A DNA stretch of 64,000 nt from Martinezella rhizogenes (lineage in GTDB: Bacteria > Pseudomonadota > Alphaproteobacteria > Rhizobiales > Rhizobiaceae), in assembly GCA_013322215.1 (NCBI GenBank), contig JAAMEZ010000021.1:310001-374000 (forward strand), written 5' to 3'. Positions 53,157-61,388 of the stretch are shown here, in pieces. The notes below the pieces were generated by a model. The model was not told where the DNA came from. It searched no databases and was given only the letters and a program-made list of their open reading frames with translations. Each line of letters starts with the position of its first letter. The stretch's first letter is position 1. A program made the position numbers and the translations under genes.

Positions 53157-53890
53157 TTAGCGTTCGCGATCTTGATGTCGTCTTCACCTCCGGCAAAACG
53201 AAAAACCATGTCGTCAGAGGGGTAAGCTTCGATGTCGGCAAGGGAGAGACGCTCGGTATCGTCGGCGAGTCGGGATGCGGCAAGTCGACCGTGCTGCGTT
53301 GCCTCGCCGGCATGGAAAAGGGATGGTCGGGCGATATCGGCCTTGCCGGCAAGGCTGTCGGCAAGACCCGCACGCGGGATGAATTGCGGCAGGCCCAGAT
53401 GGTGTTTCAGGACCCCTACGGCTCGCTGCATCCCCGCCACCGTATCGGCACGGCGCTCGCCGAACCGCTGCGGGCCATGGGGCACGACGATGTCTGGATG
53501 AAGGTCGAAAAGGCATTGCGTCAGGTCGGCCTGCCGCCGGCCTTCGCCAACCGCTATCCGCACGAACTTTCCGGCGGACAGCGCCAGCGCGTCGCGATCG
53601 CCCGGGCCTTGATCCTCTCACCGCCGATCCTGCTGCTTGACGAGCCGACTTCGGCGCTCGACGTGTCGATCCAGGCCGAAATCCTCAATCTTCTGGCCGA
53701 CCAGCGTGACGAGCGTTCCCTGACCTATGTCCTTGTCAGCCACGATCTGGCCGTCATCGCCCATATGTGTGACCGGGTGCTGATCATGAAGGGCGGCACC
53801 TTCGTGGATGAGCTGACCAAGGCGGACTTGCAGGCCGGCACGACATATGACGCCTATACACGCGAACTGTTCGAGGCGAGTTTCCTTTAA
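53153..53890 (+). CDS. Dpp/Opp-type ABC transporter ATPase (DppF-like)
   Basis: 245 residues. Walker A GESGCGKST, signature [15 protein letters not shown], Walker [24 protein letters not shown]. At 245 residues it lacks the long C-terminal extension of OppF, as in many family-5 sugar-acid transporters. Last gene of the operon; no clear terminator follows in 53891-54133. Confidence 0.9.
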   Translation: MISVRDLDVVFTSGKTKNHVVRGVSFDVGKGETLGIVGESGCGKSTVLRCLAGMEKGWSGDIGLAGKAVGKTRTRDELRQAQMVFQDPYGSLHPRHRIGTALAEPLRAMGHDDVWMKVEKALRQVGLPPAFANRYPHELSGGQRQRVAIARALILSPPILLLDEPTSALDVSIQAEILNLLADQRDERSLTYVLVSHDLAVIAHMCDRVLIMKGGTFVDELTKADLQAGTTYDAYTRELFEASFL

Positions 53891-54133
53891 GGCGGACATG
53901 GCCGATAGCCGATCGCTCCAGTCACTCCGCAAAATCGACTTCGGAAACAGATCGCAGTCCGGTTCCCATCAGGATCATGATTACGATTTTCGTGGTCATG
54001 GCCCTTTGGTACAGCGGAATTCGGAAGGAAAACCTTCTTGGATTGGTTGATGTATGGCCGCTCACCCAGTTTCTATATAGTCCATGATGCTAGTGGGTTT
54101 GCATTCATCATATGATCCTGTAATCGAAGACAG

Positions 54134-54370
54134 ATGATGCACAAGTTTCTTGCTCTCCTCTTGATCGGCCTTACGCTTTCCGCATGCGAGCAACGCGGAA
54201 CCGAGGCTGTGGATTGCCCCTCGCAAGGGCCTAACCTGGAGGCTATGGGTCCAAATGGGCTGTATGAGTTCCGCGAGGATTGTGAACCCAATGCCTTGAC
54301 ATGTATCGACCCTAACAAGAAGGCGCGAACGGGTGACGGCACCGTCATCTGCAGGGTCCGGAAGCAATAG
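54134..54370 (+). CDS. Small lipoprotein of unknown function
   Basis: 78 residues. MMHKFLALLLIGLTLSACEQ is a lipoprotein signal with lipobox LSAC, Cys18 being the lipid-modified residue. The remaining 60 residues contain four more cysteines (in VDCP, EDCE, LTCI and VICR), which could form two disulfides. No family recognised. AT-richer upstream region with its own promoter likely. Confidence 0.65.
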   Translation: MMHKFLALLLIGLTLSACEQRGTEAVDCPSQGPNLEAMGPNGLYEFREDCEPNALTCIDPNKKARTGDGTVICRVRKQ

Positions 54371-54603
54371 AGCGCTATTGCAGGTCTGCCTTTTCTTACA
54401 AAAGGGCAGTGGGTGCGCAACGCGCTATGCGCAGGTTTCCTCTAGTATGATTGCCGGAATTTCGGAAAGCCTGGGGACCGCATGGCTGCCATCCGGGCGT
54501 TCCGACCCCAACAAAATGGTAGAAAGACCTGCTGTCCTGCCACCGGCTATCCGACCGCCAATGCGGCGAAGCCAAAATGCCCATTTGAATTACAGTAACG
54601 ACC

Positions 54604-55236
54604 TCAGGTGCCGGGAATTGGCTCCCAAGGCGAATTGCCGGCCTTGGAGAATTGAGGAATATGAGCGAGGCCCTGAATGAGGTTGCAATCGGATCCCAGC
54701 GTCTCCTGCCAATCGCGAGCTTCGGTCAGGATAACGCCAATGCCGACAACTTCAGCTCCCGCCTTGCGCACCAATTCCAGCGAGCCCTTGAGGCTCGACC
54801 CTGAGGCGACCACATCGTCGACGACAAGCACGCGCTTGCCCTTGAGAAGGGGGATCGCGGCACGGTCGAGCAGCAGGCGCTGTTCGCCCTTGGAGGTGAT
54901 GGACGAGATGCGTTGTTCCAGCGCATTTGCCAAATGGATCTTCGGCGACTTCTGCAGGACGACATAGTTGTCGAGGCCGAGCGCCCGTGTCACTTCAATG
55001 GCGACGGGAATACCAAGTGTCGCCGTGCCGACCACGATGTCGGGCTTGAGCGATGCGAATTTGGCGGCAAGCTTGATGCCGACATGCTCGCCGAATTTCA
55101 CGCCGAGATCGATGACCATCATGAGGGAAATGGCAAAATCCGGCTTAATCGCCACGATCGGCAGATCAACGGCATAGCCGGCAACATCGACCTTCCAGTT
55201 CTGCCCGGTTCTCGGGTCTGCGGTCTCAGAGGTCAT
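54604..55236 (-). CDS. Purine-type phosphoribosyltransferase, copy 1
   Basis: 210 residues. The PRPP-binding motif RVLVVDDVVASGSS is present, with VVGTATLGIPVAIEVTRALG and KSPKIHLANALEQRISSI typical of the adenine/xanthine PRTase class. The enzyme couples a base to PRPP in the cytosol, trapping it as a nucleotide. Its start overlaps the ecfT gene by 11 bp, so uptake and trapping are made together. Closely related to the protein at 58479-59192 through the whole length (KPDFAISLMMVID vs RRAIALLMVID; LAHIPQF vs LSHIPQF). Base unknown. Confidence 0.85.
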   Translation of the reverse strand: MTSETADPRTGQNWKVDVAGYAVDLPIVAIKPDFAISLMMVIDLGVKFGEHVGIKLAAKFASLKPDIVVGTATLGIPVAIEVTRALGLDNYVVLQKSPKIHLANALEQRISSITSKGEQRLLLDRAAIPLLKGKRVLVVDDVVASGSSLKGSLELVRKAGAEVVGIGVILTEARDWQETLGSDCNLIQGLAHIPQFSKAGNSPWEPIPGT

Positions 55237-55906
55237 GGATCTTTTCCTTCATGCTGAGGCGCTGCTCGACCATCAGGCCGACTTCTCGCCAGGTTGTTCG
55301 CTTGTGTTTCAGATCATATCCGTAAAGAGTGAGGGAAAACGAGATGGCATGCGCCATGCGGATCGCCTGGACGAGCAACGGAATGCCGCGTGCCAGTGCA
55401 AAGCGCAGTTTGGTCGGCAGGCTGACATCGTCGATCTCCATGCCACGAGAACGCTGGGCGTCCGCAATGCGCTCGAAATCGTCGCGCAGCATCGGAATGA
55501 CGCCGAAGGTCAGCGACAGAACAAGCGTGGCAATGGACGGCAGCCGCGCAGCGCTTGCCGCCGCCAATATCTCGCCCGGCGAGCTTGTTTCCATGACGAA
55601 ATAGAAGGCGGCCGTCGTCGTCACCAGCCTGGCGGCCATCGCCGCCGCAACCGACAAGGCCTCCGGTGTCGAAAGACCCTGCAGCCAGAGATTTATCATC
55701 CAGCTCACCATGACCATGCCGGTCAGGAGTGTGGCGCCGTTGACGTAACCGCGGAGACCGGGGACCTTCAAGCCCCAGAGAAGGGCCAGGCAGATAAGCG
55801 CAAGGGGCACTCCGAACCGCCAGTCCGGGGCAAACCAGGCGGCCAGCATGATGATGAAGGCAATTCCCAGCTTGATAAAGAAATTGAGCTCATGAAGCCG
55901 CGTCAT
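55226..55906 (-). CDS. ECF transporter T component (EcfT)
   Basis: 226 residues. Membrane segments at about 10-50 (FFIKLGIAFIIMLAAWF), 60-100 and 185-205, and the coupling-helix motif ADAQRSRGMEIDD as in EcfT/CbiQ proteins. The start at 55906 overlaps the ATPase stop by ATGA. EcfT links the S component to the ATPases. The gene lies between the fused ATPase and phosphoribosyltransferase copy 1. Confidence 0.88.
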   Translation of the reverse strand: MTRLHELNFFIKLGIAFIIMLAAWFAPDWRFGVPLALICLALLWGLKVPGLRGYVNGATLLTGMVMVSWMINLWLQGLSTPEALSVAAAMAARLVTTTAAFYFVMETSSPGEILAAASAARLPSIATLVLSLTFGVIPMLRDDFERIADAQRSRGMEIDDVSLPTKLRFALARGIPLLVQAIRMAHAISFSLTLYGYDLKHKRTTWREVGLMVEQRLSMKEKIHDL

Positions 55907-57477
55907 GCCATGCTCCAGGCTGTCATATCGTAGGGTGCTTGCCAGCCGAGAGAATGGAAGCTGCCGCTTTCCCAACCGTCTTCGGGCACCCCCTCGAACG
56001 CGATCGTGCCATTATCGAGGATCATCAGGCGGGTGGCCAGATCGTCGACCAATTCCAGATCGTGCGAGATCAGCATGACCGCCCGCCCCGAAGACTGCAT
56101 TGACGAGATGAAAAGTTCCAGCATTTGCCGGCCTTTGATGTCTCTGCTCAATAGCGGCTCGTCGATGATGGCAACAAGCGCGCCGGTCGCGTCGGCGCAG
56201 GCGAGCCCCAGCAAGGCCTGCTGACGGGCCGAAAGAGCAAACGGATTGGCTTCCGCCAGGTCGGAGAGTGCGTACCGCTCCAGCGCCGCCGTGGCGCGCG
56301 CAAGGACGGCCGGGTCGTTCGACGATGCGCTCGATGCCGTAATCGCAAAAATCACCTCACCGAGTACGGTCATGTTGAACAGGATATGGCGCATGTTTTG
56401 AGGAATATAGGCGATCTTGCGCGCCCGCGCCGCAACAGACCAGTCGTCGGCCTTTGTCCCGTCGAGAAGGATGGAGCCCGAGGTGATTTTCACGAGCCCG
56501 AGGATCGATTTGAACAGCGTTGTCTTGCCGGCGCCGTTGCGGCCGATGAGCGCCAGCACTTCTCCAGCCCGAACATCGAAACTGACGTCCTTCAGCACCG
56601 GGTTTCCACGCGAGCGGGAAAGCTGGCTCGCCAATCCTGAAACGGTCAACAGCGGACGGCCCGGCTCGACGGTCTGACGCGCCGGTCGGGCGCGCATTGG
56701 CGGCAAAATGCCGGCTTCAATCCAGGCGGCATCCCGCCTAAGCACCGTCTCCGGCGGCATGCTTGGAGAGACACCGCCGCCATGCAACAAAGCAATGCTG
56801 TCTATTACGGAGCAAAGTGCTAAAGGATCCTGCTCCGAGATCAGCAGCGTCGGGGTACTGCCCAGCACTTTCCGCAGAATGTTGGACAGCCGCACGCGGG
56901 CGGCCGGATCAAGCCCGGTCGTGGGTTCGTCAAGCACCAGAATCGATGGGCTCGAGACGATCGCTGCAGCTATGGTGACCATTCGCCGTTCACCCCCCGA
57001 AAGGGTCAGAACCCGACGGCCGCTCAACGCCTGCAGCTCGAATTCGGTCATCAGTTCGGTCAGCCGATCTCGGATCGCGTTTCGCTCGACGTCTTTGTTT
57101 TCCAGCGGAAAGGCGATGACATCCTCGACGCAGATATCCCAAAGCTGGCCTTCGCTGTTTTGCGACACAAAGCCGATCGTGCCGAACAGCTCCTTCTTTG
57201 TGAAGGAAAGCAGCGGACGGCCATCAAGCTCCACCTGCCCGGAGAATTCGGCAACTGGAATAAGGCGCGGGATCAGGCCCGCGGCAACGCCGAGCAACGT
57301 CGACTTGCCGCTGCCGGCTTCACCACAGACGAGAAGCCGTTGCCCCTCGTCAAGCATACAATTGGTTTCGGCAAGCACCGGCGCGGCGCCACCGAAACCG
57401 ATCGTCAGATTGGCAATATTGAGCACTTGTTGATCCAGATTGGGTTCAGAAGCGCTTGAAACCGGAGGGATGCGCAC
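55903..57477 (-). CDS. ECF transporter ATPase, two ABC domains in one chain (EcfA-EcfA')
   Basis: 524 residues. The first ABC domain has GEAGSGKST, LSGGERRMVTIAAA and ILVLDEPTTGLDP; the second has GRNGAGKTT, a degenerate signature (LSARQQALLGLACA) and Walker B AIIDEPLLSRD. The asymmetry means that only one composite site may hydrolyse ATP efficiently. The start is GTG at 57477, inside the S-component gene (32-bp overlap); GTG at 57426 is an alternative. The EcfA fusion occurs in group-I transporters of rhizobia. Confidence 0.9.
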   Translation of the reverse strand: MRIPPVSSASEPNLDQQVLNIANLTIGFGGAAPVLAETNCMLDEGQRLLVCGEAGSGKSTLLGVAAGLIPRLIPVAEFSGQVELDGRPLLSFTKKELFGTIGFVSQNSEGQLWDICVEDVIAFPLENKDVERNAIRDRLTELMTEFELQALSGRRVLTLSGGERRMVTIAAAIVSSPSILVLDEPTTGLDPAARVRLSNILRKVLGSTPTLLISEQDPLALCSVIDSIALLHGGGVSPSMPPETVLRRDAAWIEAGILPPMRARPARQTVEPGRPLLTVSGLASQLSRSRGNPVLKDVSFDVRAGEVLALIGRNGAGKTTLFKSILGLVKITSGSILLDGTKADDWSVAARARKIAYIPQNMRHILFNMTVLGEVIFAITASSASSNDPAVLARATAALERYALSDLAEANPFALSARQQALLGLACADATGALVAIIDEPLLSRDIKGRQMLELFISSMQSSGRAVMLISHDLELVDDLATRLMILDNGTIAFEGVPEDGWESGSFHSLGWQAPYDMTAWSMA

Positions 57478-58018
57478 TCTTCAGAATTTTCAGGGCCGGA
57501 ATGATCAGAAGCGGCGTGCCGACGACCATCGGAACGATGTCGGACAGGCCGAGATAGCCAAAACCCCACCAGAACGGGAAAATACCGAGATAGGCAAGGC
57601 TTGCGGACACTGCCGCCACCATAATCAGCCCGATGACAAGGCAGACCACGGCAATCTTGATCAGCGCGGCGCGATCGAAGACCGTCTTGGCCGGATCGAA
57701 GAGGAGCCCAGGCACAAGGCCGGTCAGGCCGACCATGATGCCATCGACGAGAAGCGAATGCGCAGGTATGAAGGTGCCGGCCAGAAGCGACCAGACGATG
57801 GTGCCGAGATAGCCGCAGATGAAGCCGCTGCGCCAGCCGAGCAGAATGCCGATCACCGATGGCAGGAAGGCGAAAATGCGCCACTGAATGACGCCGGGCA
57901 CGAGCTGGATTGGATTGGCATAAGCCCAAAGCACGCCAGTCGCAGCAGCCGCCACGATCGAGAGTACGATGGGAAAAAGTGTATTGCCGTCGGTTTGCGG
58001 CACGGTCGCTGGTTGCAT
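57446..58018 (-). CDS. ECF transporter S component (substrate unknown)
   Basis: 190 residues with six hydrophobic segments (FPIVLSIVAAAATGVLW, IFAFLPSVIGILLGW, FICGYLGTIVWSLLAG, IMVGLTGLVPGLLF, IAVVCLVIGLIMVAAVS, VPMVVGTPLLIIPAL). Size and topology are of S components; I cannot name the vitamin or base family. Being flanked by two purine-type phosphoribosyltransferases suggests a nucleobase-like ligand. ATG at 58018 has AAAGGGACC upstream; an upstream ATG at 58090 would add a non-conserved tail. First gene of the operon. Confidence 0.8.
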   Translation of the reverse strand: MQPATVPQTDGNTLFPIVLSIVAAAATGVLWAYANPIQLVPGVIQWRIFAFLPSVIGILLGWRSGFICGYLGTIVWSLLAGTFIPAHSLLVDGIMVGLTGLVPGLLFDPAKTVFDRAALIKIAVVCLVIGLIMVAAVSASLAYLGIFPFWWGFGYLGLSDIVPMVVGTPLLIIPALKILKSAHPSGFKRF

Positions 58019-58478
58019 GATCTTGGTCCCTTTAAAAAGTAATTTCCAGAAATTCTCGGAAAACCCATTGGAACGGCTCTCCGCGATCATTCAGGCGCAG
58101 TTCGCACTCTTTTATTGACGCATCCGGTTACTCAAATCCCGAATTCCATCCATCACGAACGGATGCCAGGACATCACAGTCTATCGATTCTGGGGATCCC
58201 TTACAGGCCGCCGCTTTAGCGCCCCTAAAAACTCACGGGGGCGATGGAGACAAGGCCAGCGAACGCACAGATCGGAATTGCAATAGCGATGGATTGCCCG
58301 CTCACGGAAGTTCTCTCCAAGATTCAAACGACGTATAGGAAATTCAAATCACAAAAACCACCCATGATTGCATAGGGATTTTGATCTAGCAAACGCAGTA
58401 TCGACAGGCCAATCCAATCATGCGCATGACACCCAACGGGTGCGGGAAAGATAGCTCAGCAAATCGCTGGCGCCATGC
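58019..58478 (-). promoter_or_regulatory. 460-nt leader/intergenic region before the ECF operon, possibly structured
   Basis: No gene. On the minus strand it contains CGCCCC/GGGGCG (6-bp stem, 58220-58243), then a 7-bp stem GCATCCG/CGGATGC enclosing 33 nt (58120-58166) and an AT-rich stretch before the start. This could be a regulatory RNA, such as a purine-sensing switch, but I could not match a known aptamer core. Confidence 0.3.
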
Positions 58479-59192
58479 TTATATTCGCGCAACGTCTTTC
58501 TGGGCGACGGAACGTCTCCGCGGGATCTGACCGATGGGCTTGTTGACCGAAGCGCGATCTTCCGTCCAAGCATCCTTTTCGGTCGCGGCATCCGGCGTCG
58601 CCACGCCATCGACAATATCGAACTGCGGAATGTGACTCAGACTGGTCACCAGCCTGGCATCCTCTCCGAGTAGGTTCCGCCAAGAATGACCTTCGGTCAG
58701 AATGGCGCCTGCACCAATTATGTTTGCGCCGGCCCGACGCACGAGCCTGATTGCCGCCGCCATGCTGGAACCGGTCGCGATGACATCATCGACAACAAGA
58801 ACGCGTCTGCCTTGAAGCAGCTTTATCGAGCGGCGATCCAGCAGAAGACGCTGTGGCATTGCGGTCGTGATGGAACGAACATCTTCGACCAAGGCGTCCG
58901 CAAGGTGAAATTTGGGTGATTTCTGCAGGATTACATATTGATCGATACCAAGGCGCCGCGAGACTTCGATGGCGACAGGGACGCCCAAAGTAGCACTGCC
59001 GACGACGATGTCGGGCCGCAACTGCGCAAAATGACGGGCAAGAGCGTCGCCGACGAGATCTCCGAAGCGGATGCCCATGTCGATTACCATCAGCAATGCG
59101 ATTGCCCGCCGATCGCTCAGCCGGACGATCGGCAGGCTGAAATTCTCGCCGGCAACCTGTACCTGATGCGTTTGCGGGGTCTCCAGATACAT
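58479..59192 (-). CDS. Purine-type phosphoribosyltransferase, copy 2
   Basis: 237 residues from MYLETPQTHQVQVAG. PRPP motif RVLVVDDVIATGSS, VVGSATLGVPVAIEVSRRLG and KSPKFHLADALVEDVRSI. It is a paralogue of copy 1, with a longer, charged C-terminal tail (DKDAWTEDRAS and IPRRRSVAQKDV). ATG at 59192 is used; a TTG at 59228 is in frame. Divergent from the LysR gene and likely regulated by it, together with the ECF operon downstream. Confidence 0.85.
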   Translation of the reverse strand: MYLETPQTHQVQVAGENFSLPIVRLSDRRAIALLMVIDMGIRFGDLVGDALARHFAQLRPDIVVGSATLGVPVAIEVSRRLGIDQYVILQKSPKFHLADALVEDVRSITTAMPQRLLLDRRSIKLLQGRRVLVVDDVIATGSSMAAAIRLVRRAGANIIGAGAILTEGHSWRNLLGEDARLVTSLSHIPQFDIVDGVATPDAATEKDAWTEDRASVNKPIGQIPRRRSVAQKDVARI

Positions 59193-59323
59193 GCTTGCGG
59201 CCTTCTTGGCACCATTGATTGCATTCAAATTATTGTCTTAATAGACACCAGATCACACAATTTTTACAACCAACAAAATTCGTCCGGTGTGTTTCCTTTT
59301 CTTCAACGAGGTATACCTTCCGA

Positions 59324-60268
59324 ATGAGCAGACTCCTGTTTTCTCGCTTCGCGCACTACCTCGACGAGATCGCCAACCATGGCTCGATCAGAAAAGCCGC
59401 GGAAAAGCTGAATGTGTCGGCTTCAGCGATCAACAAGCAGCTCATCAGCGCCGAGGAGGAATTCGGTGTTGCCTTGTTCGAGCGCATGCCGCGCGGCATG
59501 CGGCTGACATCGGCGGGCGAATTGCTCGTCAACGGCTATAGGGAATGGAATAAAGATCTTTCCCGCATCAAATCCGAAATCGAGGAACTGAAGGGACTGC
59601 GCCGCGGCGAGGTGAAAATAGCAGTCTCCCAAGAAACCGTGCCCGATTTTCTGCCCGCAGTGATTGCGCGGTTCACGAAGGATCATCCTCGTATCCGCAA
59701 TGCGATCGCAGTGGAGGATTCCGATCGCGTGCGACAACTGGTCAGGGACGGAGGCGCAGACTTCGGACTGACCTTCAGCCCCCTGCCCTTACCGGGAGTC
59801 ATTGTTACGCGCTCCGCCGACTTTCATCTCATCGCCATGCTGCCCGCAGATTCCGGCATCGAGCAACCGGACAGCATCTCCATAGGCGAATTCTTCAAGA
59901 AGCCGACGATCGTTCCCGACACCAGCAGTCATCTACGGGATGTCGTCGACATTGCCGCGGCGCGCGTCGACATCCGTTTTCAGCCTGTCTTGACGACCAA
60001 CAGCTTGTCGCTCATGCGTTCCATGGTCCGCGAGGGCTGTGGTTACGGGGTTACGGCGATCGCTTCCGGCATGGTCCTCCCGCATGAGGACGGATTACAC
60101 TATTCTCGCATAGCCGACAGCGGCTTGCCGCCAATGGTACTTTCCTTGATCGTTGATCCCAGGCGCAGCCTCTCAATGACATCCATCATCGCCCGCAGGT
60201 ACTTTGAGGAATATCTCGATGAGATCGCAGTTCGGGCCGGAAAGGCATCCGCACATTCATTGGAGTAG
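59324..60268 (+). CDS. LysR-family transcriptional regulator
   Basis: 314 residues. HTH near 5-65: LFSRFAHYLDEIANHGSI, AAEKLNVSASAINKQLI and LFERMPRGMRLTSAGELL. The remaining effector domain has a normal length and VREGCGYGVTAIASGMVL. ATG at 59324 has GAGG twelve bases upstream. The 131-bp gap to the phosphoribosyltransferase gene should contain a shared LysR binding site. It probably senses the imported base or its nucleotide. Confidence 0.9.
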   Translation: MSRLLFSRFAHYLDEIANHGSIRKAAEKLNVSASAINKQLISAEEEFGVALFERMPRGMRLTSAGELLVNGYREWNKDLSRIKSEIEELKGLRRGEVKIAVSQETVPDFLPAVIARFTKDHPRIRNAIAVEDSDRVRQLVRDGGADFGLTFSPLPLPGVIVTRSADFHLIAMLPADSGIEQPDSISIGEFFKKPTIVPDTSSHLRDVVDIAAARVDIRFQPVLTTNSLSLMRSMVREGCGYGVTAIASGMVLPHEDGLHYSRIADSGLPPMVLSLIVDPRRSLSMTSIIARRYFEEYLDEIAVRAGKASAHSLE

Positions 60269-60651
60269 CCAGTTTTCTGCCCGGACAAGATACTCCTTGC
60301 TCGACGATGCCCTCCATCATGGCGCTATCTCGTCTCCATCAACCTTTTATCAACCGAAGATAGCATCAATCTCATTTTATTCTCTAGCCTGAGCTGTCAA
60401 CGCGCATGTCAATTTTCGTGAGCGGCATGCCGTGGCACCGGCGCTCAACATTGTCCATATATTAAGAAATTATTCCGGAGGCCGCTGAAGCAGGCGCCGC
60501 TCAACATATTCGGACAAAGGTCGCCAAGGGCCACCCTGCCGTTGAAGAAAAGGCAACACACCGAACGAATTTTGATGCTTGCAAAAGTTGCACAAGCTCG
60601 CGCCTATAGCGAACAATATTTTCTAGTGCTAATTCTCGAGGTAGCAAGGGA
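60269..60651. other. 383-bp gap before the 180-residue protein gene
   Basis: Nothing recognisable; AT-rich at 60360-60480. No hairpin with a T-run was found. Confidence 0.4.
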
Positions 60652-61194
60652 ATGGCGAATGATTATACCCCATACGAGTCCTATAGGAGAACACGAACAG
60701 GACTTCGCCTTGTTCCCGCGCCGGAACCGCGCCTCGTCGAACGGCAAGCGGAAGAAACTCCCCTGCCTGAGGCCAAGTCATATCTTTTGAGCACAGCCGA
60801 TGGAACGATCCGGACGGTAATGCTTCCCGCCGTCAACCGGATCGAACACATCCATAAGTTGGTCGGATCCAGTGGGGTCGACGTCGTCCGCATCGAGGAC
60901 TCTCATCTTCTCTATGCCGACAATAACAGTCTTATCGACGGGCTTTACAGCGTAGCGGATTTGAAGGGTCACCCCTCGCCGCTGGCCGGCAATCTTCTGA
61001 TCGTTGGCAAGGATGAAAGCGGAGGGACCGCAAGCGTCAGTGCTGGCATCGACGATGTCGCGTCTTGGTTCACGATCATTCGTCCGGTTTTCCTGCCTGT
61101 TTTCGAAACCTTGCGCGAATCTCAAATTCTCAGCACGCGCGTCATCCGCCTGGACGTTCGTATTGAACGGTCGATCCCGAACATCATCGAATAG
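60652..61194 (+). CDS. Hypothetical protein (180 residues)
   Basis: No signal peptide. N-terminal 40 residues are charged and probably disordered (RTRTGLRLVPAPEPRLVE). The rest, from YLLSTADGTIRTVMLP to GHPSPLAGNLLIVGKDE, looks like a single alpha/beta domain with GLYSVADLKGH reminiscent of DUF3846-type proteins. A GAGG and AAGGGA precede the ATG. No neighbour indicates a role. Confidence 0.6.
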   Translation: MANDYTPYESYRRTRTGLRLVPAPEPRLVERQAEETPLPEAKSYLLSTADGTIRTVMLPAVNRIEHIHKLVGSSGVDVVRIEDSHLLYADNNSLIDGLYSVADLKGHPSPLAGNLLIVGKDESGGTASVSAGIDDVASWFTIIRPVFLPVFETLRESQILSTRVIRLDVRIERSIPNIIE

Positions 61195-61388
61195 GTCACG
61201 AGAAGATCGACGATCTCACCATGCCAATGATCTTCACCGCGAACCTTGTTTTTTCTTCGATCAAAGAGCAGCAAGCGCAGGGGAAGGCGGCATAGTCCGC
61301 CTGCCCTTGAAAAGGACGAGCCTCAAAGCATTGCTGATGCAACGGGTTCGGCTCATAGGACAGCGCCTTTCCGAAGAAGGTAAAGCCG

